DNA of 64,000 bases, taken from positions 704,001 to 768,000 of the forward strand of contig NZ_CP004021.1 in assembly GCF_001021085.1 (NCBI RefSeq), written 5' to 3'. Shown here one piece after another: positions 59,052-64,000 of this stretch. Origin of the DNA: Candidatus Liberibacter africanus PTSAPSY (GTDB lineage Bacteria; Pseudomonadota; Alphaproteobacteria; Rhizobiales; Rhizobiaceae). The position numbers and the translations under genes are program-made. The notes below the pieces were generated by a model. It was not told the DNA's origin, searched no databases, and saw only the letters and a list, made by a program, of their open reading frames with translations. Every line of letters begins with the position of its first letter. The stretch's first letter is position 1.

Positions 59052-59327
59052 TTACTGAACAACTCTTTCAGGTGAAAATTCTCCTGATAACATGCGGGAA
59101 ATGAGTGAATTGAGTAATAACTCTACTTTGTCTTCACCTTGGATACGTACTGTTTCGCGAATTGCTTGAGTAATAGCAGCATTAGCAATAATTTCTGGCT
59201 CTATGCCATCTGCTATACCGCCTGCCCAAGCTTCATTCTGATACTCAATCGCAACTTGCATTTTTTCATGAAAGAGTAGAGCATCAAAATCTTGTTTTTT
59301 CTCTTCTGCGCTACGTATACTTGCCAT
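59052..59327 (-). CDS. Small conserved hypothetical protein of Rhizobiales type
   Basis: 91 aa, soluble, acidic and probably all helical, with no signal peptide. The core EAWAGGIADGIEPEIIANAAITQAI followed by ETVRIQGEDKVELLL resembles a small hypothetical protein I associate with Rhizobiales; its role is unknown to me. AGGAG lies 9 nt before ATG 59327. It is real: good ribosome site, non-random composition and recognisable core. It is flanked by ygfZ and by the largest gene-free gap of the window. Confidence 0.8.
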   Translation of the reverse strand: MASIRSAEEKKQDFDALLFHEKMQVAIEYQNEAWAGGIADGIEPEIIANAAITQAIRETVRIQGEDKVELLLNSLISRMLSGEFSPERVVQ

Positions 59328-60333
59328 AGTTTTTACTCCTAGCTAATAGACTACCACTGGTTCTTTGGTAATATATAGATCTCAGCACAATAGCATTATC
59401 AAAGATGAATCTTTACTACAGTTGAGAAGATCAATTTTATACACAAGATATTGTATAACTATCAAATAGTACAGCTATTTCAGACTAAAAAATGATGTTT
59501 CAATATTAAATAATTATACAAATAGAACGTAATTGAGATAATTATGTTTATTTCTATCTTATAATGATAACCAAATATAGTGAGAAAGATGTATCTGTTA
59601 TACACAAGCCTTTAGAAATTTTTATGCGATTTTACACAGAAAAAAGGATAATTTTTTATAAAATATAACAGTAGATTACTGATATAAAGTATTATTTCAA
59701 AATATTTGACACATACATGGCAAAAGGCGCTGATACTCTTTTTTTATTGCTTTTTGGTGGTTTATGTTCAATTTTTTATAATGGATAAAAACATTTTTAT
59801 CTTTAAGTGACACGTTGGATAGTTGTCGCGTTTTTCGCATTAAGTTGTTCAACTTTTTAGTGGTATGACCTTTTATTATGGCCTATTTTCTGGGGAGGTC
59901 TCCTCTTTTTGCGCGAATATTTATAAAGATGCAGAAATATAAGAATGTTTTTTGACGGTGATTCGCTCTATTTAATATTCCAAACAATCTATGGGAAACA
60001 TGTAATAGACATATAATTTGTACTATCTAAAATTTGAAAATTTTTAAAAACAATTATGTGGTGTAAAATATTTTATCATTGACTTCCCCAACAAACCAAA
60101 CTGGAATTTATGATACACACAATTATAAAGGCGCACAGATAAAAGTATTTTCGTCTTTTTGACACGTATTATTTTGGGAAAAAATAAGCGAATAACTGCT
60201 GTAAAAAAAGAATATTTTTTCAAACTATTTCAATTTTTCATTAGGCTAAGGATGTGAACATATAAGATATGTTGTTTAGAGATATAATGATGAATAAAAA
60301 ATGTTTAATAAAAATGGCATCTCGATATTTTTA
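59328..60333. other. 1-kb gene-free region with possible small-RNA signals
   Basis: No believable ORF on either strand. Signals on the plus strand: TTGACA at 59706 with a poor -10 (GATACT, 59732), the hairpin GATAAAA-acat-TTTTATC (59784-59801), AAGTTG / CAACTT with T5 near 59845, and GGGGA-ggtc-TCCTC with T5 (59892-59910). GC is locally higher from 59810 to 59920 than in the flanks. A transcript of about 170 nt ending at 59910 is possible. The remainder is plain AT-rich sequence, perhaps a decayed gene. Confidence 0.4.
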
Positions 60334-61047
60334 TTACGATTCTTTGAAAAAGATATATTTTTTATTGAGTGTTTGTACAACGGGTTCTTGATGAGTTGCT
60401 TCAAAATAATCATAGCCTATTTTAATCATATTCCAGAAAGGATAACTTGGATGATTGCGATAGCGTCGCATATTTTTTGATGTCATTCGGAAAGGAAATG
60501 CTTGTATTTGTATGTACGGCTGGATTTCTCCTCTGAGTGTATCCCGTACAATGGCATATATTTCTTTCATTTGTTTGTTATTCATTGCGTAGCAACCTGC
60601 AGAAATACAGTCGCCGTGAATCATGATGTCATTTCCTGTTCTGTTATGTTCTTTATCAAAATCGTTGGGGAATCCGATGTTGATTGATAGGAAGTATTTT
60701 GAATTAGGATTTAAGTTATTCAACCCAATATAGTAGAATCCTTCAGGGGCTTGTCTATCTCCTATTTCCATCTTAGGGCCGATTATGCCTGACCATGCGC
60801 ATATTTTATATGCCTTCAACATAACATATTTTGCATCATCATTACGTTTCCATATTTCAAGGATATTCTCCTTTTTAAAGATTCGTATCAAAGTAGGCTG
60901 ATAAGCAGTAGTTTTGTTTTTTATCATAGATAAAATGAGGCTATTTGGTAGGGGATACTCTGCTTTATCAATTAATGGCTGGTGATGATGGCATCCATTG
61001 AGAAATATCAATAATGAGAATAGTAAAAAATTATATAAATTTTTCAT
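60334..61047 (-). CDS. L,D-transpeptidase-family lipoprotein (YkuD domain)
   Basis: Envelope enzyme of the YkuD/ErfK/YafK type, which forms 3-3 peptidoglycan crosslinks, attaches lipoproteins or cleaves such bonds. It is 237 aa. The lipobox is FLNGC (Cys 19). The catalytic motif is IMIHGDCISAGCYAM with His 144 and Cys 152. The spacing around EGFYYIGLNNLNPNSKYFLSINIG and the tail RRYRNHPSYPFWNMIKIGYDYF resemble YafK-like members. It follows accA by 45 bp, so it may share the xerD-accA transcript. In an organism thought to have a thin wall, this indicates active peptidoglycan remodelling. Confidence 0.88.
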   Translation of the reverse strand: MKNLYNFLLFSLLIFLNGCHHHQPLIDKAEYPLPNSLILSMIKNKTTAYQPTLIRIFKKENILEIWKRNDDAKYVMLKAYKICAWSGIIGPKMEIGDRQAPEGFYYIGLNNLNPNSKYFLSINIGFPNDFDKEHNRTGNDIMIHGDCISAGCYAMNNKQMKEIYAIVRDTLRGEIQPYIQIQAFPFRMTSKNMRRYRNHPSYPFWNMIKIGYDYFEATHQEPVVQTLNKKYIFFKES

Positions 61048-61092
61048 TTTTTGATTATCTGGTTAAGAAACAACATTACAACTGATAACTAC

Positions 61093-62046
61093 TTATAAGT
61101 TTCGTCCAATATTTAAATATTTTTCATGGCGGTGCTTGCGAATATCTTCGCCGGAATATGTTGCCGTTTCTGATAAAAATTGGTTTATTACTTTGCCAAC
61201 AGAATAAATAGCTTGTGCAGGATTTCTATGAGCTCCTCCTACAGGCTCTGGAATGATTTCATCAATTACGGACATAGATTTTAAGTCGGATGCTATTATT
61301 TTCATAGCCATGGCTGCTTGTGCTGCACGAGAAGAATCTCTCCAGAGGATTGAAGCAGCACCTTCTGGAGAAATAACACTGTAAATAGAATGTTCTAACA
61401 TATAAACAAAATTAGCTGCAGCGATTCCCATTGCTCCACCAGAGCCACCTTCGCCAATAATAATAGAAACCATTGGTACTTGCAATTTCAAACACATTTC
61501 AGTTGAACGGGCAATTGCTTCTCCTTGTCCACGCGCTTCTGCGTCTACTCCAGGATATGCTCCTGCTGTATCTACGAATGATATGACTGGTATTTTAAAT
61601 CGATCAGCTAATTGCATAAGACGTATAGCTTTACGATATCCTTCTGGTCGTGGACTACCGAAGTTATGTTTGATCCTTGACTTTGTATCAGATCCTTTTT
61701 CTTGTCCTACAATCGCGACAGGCTGTCCATGAAACCTTGCAAGACCAATTTGCATTGCTGGATCATCTCCAAACAGGCGATCTCCTGACAGGGGAATAAA
61801 ATGGGTAAAAAGGGCAGTTACATAATCAATATAATGGGGTCTATTAGGATGTCTAGCAACTTGAGTTTTCTGCCAAGGGGTGAGTTTTGAATAAATCTCA
61901 CATAGGTTTTTACGAACATTTTCTTCTAATTCATGAATTTTGTCGGAGTAATCACTACACTCATCCTCGTGAGATAGTTTTTTAAGTTCATGAATATTCG
62001 CTTCTAGATCAGATATTGGCTTTTCAAAATCAAGATAATGATGCAT
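61093..62046 (-). CDS. accA: Acetyl-CoA carboxylase carboxyltransferase alpha subunit
   Basis: With AccD transfers the carboxyl group from biotin to acetyl-CoA, the first step of fatty acid synthesis. It is 317 aa. The N-terminal helices have LDFEKPISDLEANIHELKKL. The crotonase core has RFHGQPVAIVGQEKG, FVDTAGAYPGVDAEARGQGEAIA and GEGGSGGAMGIAAAN. The C-terminal SPEGAASILWRDSSRAAQAA is typical. It lies 48 bp after xerD on the same strand, an order seen across Rhizobiales. Confidence 0.97.
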   Translation of the reverse strand: MHHYLDFEKPISDLEANIHELKKLSHEDECSDYSDKIHELEENVRKNLCEIYSKLTPWQKTQVARHPNRPHYIDYVTALFTHFIPLSGDRLFGDDPAMQIGLARFHGQPVAIVGQEKGSDTKSRIKHNFGSPRPEGYRKAIRLMQLADRFKIPVISFVDTAGAYPGVDAEARGQGEAIARSTEMCLKLQVPMVSIIIGEGGSGGAMGIAAANFVYMLEHSIYSVISPEGAASILWRDSSRAAQAAMAMKIIASDLKSMSVIDEIIPEPVGGAHRNPAQAIYSVGKVINQFLSETATYSGEDIRKHRHEKYLNIGRNL

Positions 62047-62094
62047 CGCAGGAACGTACTCTCACTGTAAAAAATATTTGATGGATGCTTAATT

Positions 62095-63051
62095 CTAGTA
62101 TTTCTTTTTCTTCTTAGCAAGAGGATGATGATCTTGAACTAATTTTTGCAGTTTATAAGGTAAAAGGTGAGTGTATATTTGCGTCGTTGATATGTCTGTA
62201 TGTCCTAAAAGTATCTGTATAGTTCGTAAATCAGCTCCGCCTTCCAGAAGATGACTTGCGAATGCATGGCGTATTACATGGGGAGAAATGCTTTCATTTT
62301 GTATACCTGCACGAGAAGCTAATCCTTTTAATTCTCTTGCAAATACTTGACGTGATAGATGTCCTAACTTTGCAGATGATGGGAATAACCAAGGACTATC
62401 TTTCATCTTTTTAGTAGAAGAATGGGCTTTTTTGTACATTTGTAGTGCATGTAATGCAGAAGGAGAAAGGATAACCAAGCGCTCTTTATTCCCTTTCCCT
62501 CGAATGATCATTGTACGTTCTTTTAAGTTTATAGTATGGTAGGGAAGCGTTACTAATTCACTTACACGCATACCAGTAGCATACAATAGTTCTATCAATA
62601 AAAATGTACGGATACGTTGCCACTGACCTGGAGAAGGATTGTTCGCTTCTATTTGAGCTTGTTCTAAAAGATTAGCTATGGTTTTTTTGTGTAATATTTT
62701 AGGAAGCGTATGGTTTTTTTTTGGAAGTGTGAGGGTGTCAGCGGGATTATCTTTGCGAAGTTTTTCACAACAAAGAAAACTATAGAATTGCCGTATTACA
62801 GATATTTTTCTTCTTTGAGAACTCGCTACTAATTGTCTTTGAAAAAGATCATGTAAATAGGCAATAAGATGATCTGTAGAAACTTCTAATAGTGATATTT
62901 TATGATTATAGAAGAATAATTGCATTTCTTCTAAGTCTCTTTTATAAGCAGATAGTGTATTAATGCCAGATCCTCGTTCACAGCTCATCATTTCTAAAAA
63001 AAGGCTGATAACGTTTTGATTTCGTAATTTTTTTTGTTCTATTTTTTCCAA
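62095..63051 (-). CDS. xerD: Tyrosine recombinase XerD
   Basis: Site-specific recombinase that resolves chromosome dimers at dif with XerC, activated by FtsK. It is 318 aa. The N-terminal SAM-like core-binding domain has SAYKRDLEEMQLFFYNH. The catalytic domain has Arg in ATGMRVSELVTL, Lys in GKGNKERLVILS, HVIRHAFASHLLEGGADLR (His, Arg), LGHTDISTTQIYTH (His and the nucleophile Tyr). The ATG at 63051 is kept. Chromosomal context (accA) argues for the housekeeping XerD rather than a phage integrase. The soluble FtsK in this window may lack the usual septal anchoring. Confidence 0.94.
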   Translation of the reverse strand: MEKIEQKKLRNQNVISLFLEMMSCERGSGINTLSAYKRDLEEMQLFFYNHKISLLEVSTDHLIAYLHDLFQRQLVASSQRRKISVIRQFYSFLCCEKLRKDNPADTLTLPKKNHTLPKILHKKTIANLLEQAQIEANNPSPGQWQRIRTFLLIELLYATGMRVSELVTLPYHTINLKERTMIIRGKGNKERLVILSPSALHALQMYKKAHSSTKKMKDSPWLFPSSAKLGHLSRQVFARELKGLASRAGIQNESISPHVIRHAFASHLLEGGADLRTIQILLGHTDISTTQIYTHLLPYKLQKLVQDHHPLAKKKKKY

Positions 63052-63673
63052 GACGTTTCAAAACCGATTCTTGTTATCTACTTATCTACAAAAATTTATG
63101 ATTTATTTTATTCATCAACATCAACTTCATCAATCAAATTGATTGATGATTTCATAGTGGTATTTTGGTGATTCTGTCAAATTATTTTGGTTGATTTAGG
63201 AGATTGATGATGTATAGAAAAGGTGAGGGTGGTAAAACATCCCTCGGTAAGTGGAGCGAATATACTATCCTAGTTATTGATATGGTTTTATTACTTTTAA
63301 GGGATTCAAATAGATTCGGGGAAAAATATTTTATCCCATGATGTAGAGCAAAAAAACTAATAGCAAAAGCTAAGGACAAAAATTAATATCAGATTGCAAG
63401 AGCTGTAGAAATATTTTTTAAATATAATTGTTGAATTTGGTGTTTATCCTAAAAAATGCAATATAAGATATACAACTCAATAAGTGCAGTAAATTTCTTA
63501 AAGAATAGATGTTCTGGAAAGTGATGTGGATGTAATGTTGGGAAAATACGAATAAAAATATTCTTAAGACGAAAATATTTTGGGAAAATGACGTAAAAAT
63601 TTGAACAATACACAGTATTATAAGAAAAGTAGTTATTGAGCAATTGTGTAAAGAAAATGGCAAGGTTAATGCG
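63052..63673. other. Intergenic region upstream of xerD
   Basis: 622 bp between bolA and xerD, both on the minus strand. Frames of 65 and 94 codons here have no ribosome site and no likeness to known proteins. A perfect 23-bp palindrome is at 63127-63149. A GAGGG / CCCTC stem at about 63214-63240 is followed on the minus strand by a short T-run, perhaps a weak bolA-side terminator. Confidence 0.45.
63127..63149. repeat. Perfect palindrome upstream of xerD
   Basis: Eleven-bp arms TCATCAATCAA and TTGATTGATGA flank a single A. It is 76 bp upstream of the xerD start codon on the minus strand. No T-run follows, so an operator or a protein-binding site is likelier than a terminator. Confidence 0.85.
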
Positions 63674-63979
63674 CTAATGTTCCTCAAGAGTATTTTTTTC
63701 ATCGGGAGAAAAAGCTTCTATAGATAGTGCATGTAATTCTTTTTTGATTTCGGGATGTAGTAGTTCATATATTTTCCTATGTCTTAAAATTCTACTCATT
63801 CCTGTAAATTGTGTAGATATAATCTTTATACGGATGTGTGTTGTTCCAAGTCCATTAAATTGTGGTTGATGTCCGATATGAAGATGGCTTTCGTTTATTA
63901 CTTGTAAATCATCTGGAGATAATCCAATACGGATTTTGTCTGTTATTCTGTGGATAAGTGATATGTGATAGGTTTGCAT
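63674..63979 (-). CDS. bolA: BolA-family protein
   Basis: Small BolA/YrbA-type protein, a partner of monothiol glutaredoxins in iron-sulfur trafficking and iron sensing. It is 101 aa with the alpha-beta-beta-alpha fold: ITDKIRIGLSPDDLQVINES (first helix and strand), HLHIGHQPQFNG...THIRIKIIS (HxGH-like segment), the conserved FTGMSRILRHRKIYELL helix, and HALSIEAFSPDE at the end. The ATG at 63979 is the likely start; AGGAAAAAAA precedes it. With RirA, an imelysin and YgfZ it adds to the iron-related genes of the window. Confidence 0.92.
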   Translation of the reverse strand: MQTYHISLIHRITDKIRIGLSPDDLQVINESHLHIGHQPQFNGLGTTHIRIKIISTQFTGMSRILRHRKIYELLHPEIKKELHALSIEAFSPDEKNTLEEH

Positions 63980-64000
63980 TTTTTTTCCTATTTATTGTAT

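Noticed and set aside
62095..63051. Phage or island integrase
   Set aside because: The tyrosine recombinase is of housekeeping XerD type, next to accA, with no tRNA attachment repeat or phage gene near.
63182..63379. 65-codon minus-strand frame upstream of xerD
   Set aside because: No ribosome site and no recognisable motif.
63418..63702. 94-codon minus-strand frame with a hydrophobic product
   Set aside because: It overlaps bolA, has no Shine-Dalgarno, and its Phe/Ile/Ser-rich make-up is what random AT-rich DNA yields.

Overview
The window is a stretch of core chromosome from an AT-rich, reduced alphaproteobacterium of the Rhizobiales. The best fit is a 'Candidatus Liberibacter' species. 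The grounds are the rhizobial gene sets and orders (dnaA-rpsT-mutM facing ubiE-ubiB-coaBC; purA, a rhizobial membrane protein and rpoH; an atpHAGDC operon separate from the Fo genes; xerD-accA), RirA-like and short-FtsK protein types, low GC, and large gaps between genes. I recognise the genus-level pattern but do not assign a species from sequence alone.

Layout. 1-13.5 kb: dnaK (cut by the window edge), RNase D, tRNA-Gly(GCC), an imelysin-like secreted protein, rsmB, a creatininase-family protein, the rph-rdgB-hemW run, then dnaA, rpsT and mutM on the minus strand. 13.6-26.5 kb: ubiE-ubiB-coaBC, a small heat-shock gene with a heat-shock promoter and an RNA thermometer, a RirA-type iron regulator, priA, and the F1 ATP synthase operon. 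26.7-43.1 kb: tRNA-Leu(CAA), purA, a 505-aa membrane protein, rpoH, two pseudouridine synthases around a metallophosphoesterase, an LprI-like secreted protein, a soluble FtsK, aminopeptidase P, hemA, rlmB, tRNA-Tyr and tRNA-Gly(UCC). 43.1-64 kb: aspartate aminotransferase, a DEAD-box helicase with a long leader, pgsA, uvrC, an outer-membrane beta-barrel protein, a two-gene ABC importer with no binding protein, an SDR, a GST, uppP, a TadD-like lipoprotein, ygfZ, a 91-aa conserved protein, an L,D-transpeptidase, accA, xerD and bolA.

How the genes work together. Most are housekeeping: protein folding and heat shock (dnaK, hsp20, rpoH), replication and repair (dnaA, priA, mutM, uvrC, xerD, ftsK), translation and RNA modification (rsmB, rluC, rluD, rlmB, rph, rnd, rpsT, tRNAs), energy and cofactors (atpHAGDC, ubiE, ubiB, coaBC, hemA, hemW), and envelope (pgsA, uppP, accA, L,D-transpeptidase, Omp). 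I see no prophage, transposon, CRISPR array, toxin-antitoxin pair or defence island.

The most interesting signals are regulatory. They are a ROSE-type RNA thermometer behind a sigma-32-like promoter at hsp20, four GANTC (CcrM-type) sites in 39 bp upstream of dnaA, a consensus promoter about 440 nt ahead of deaD, a 14-bp hairpin inside atpC, and several unexplained dyads. Many genes start at GTG or TTG, with starts fixed by clear Shine-Dalgarno sequences.
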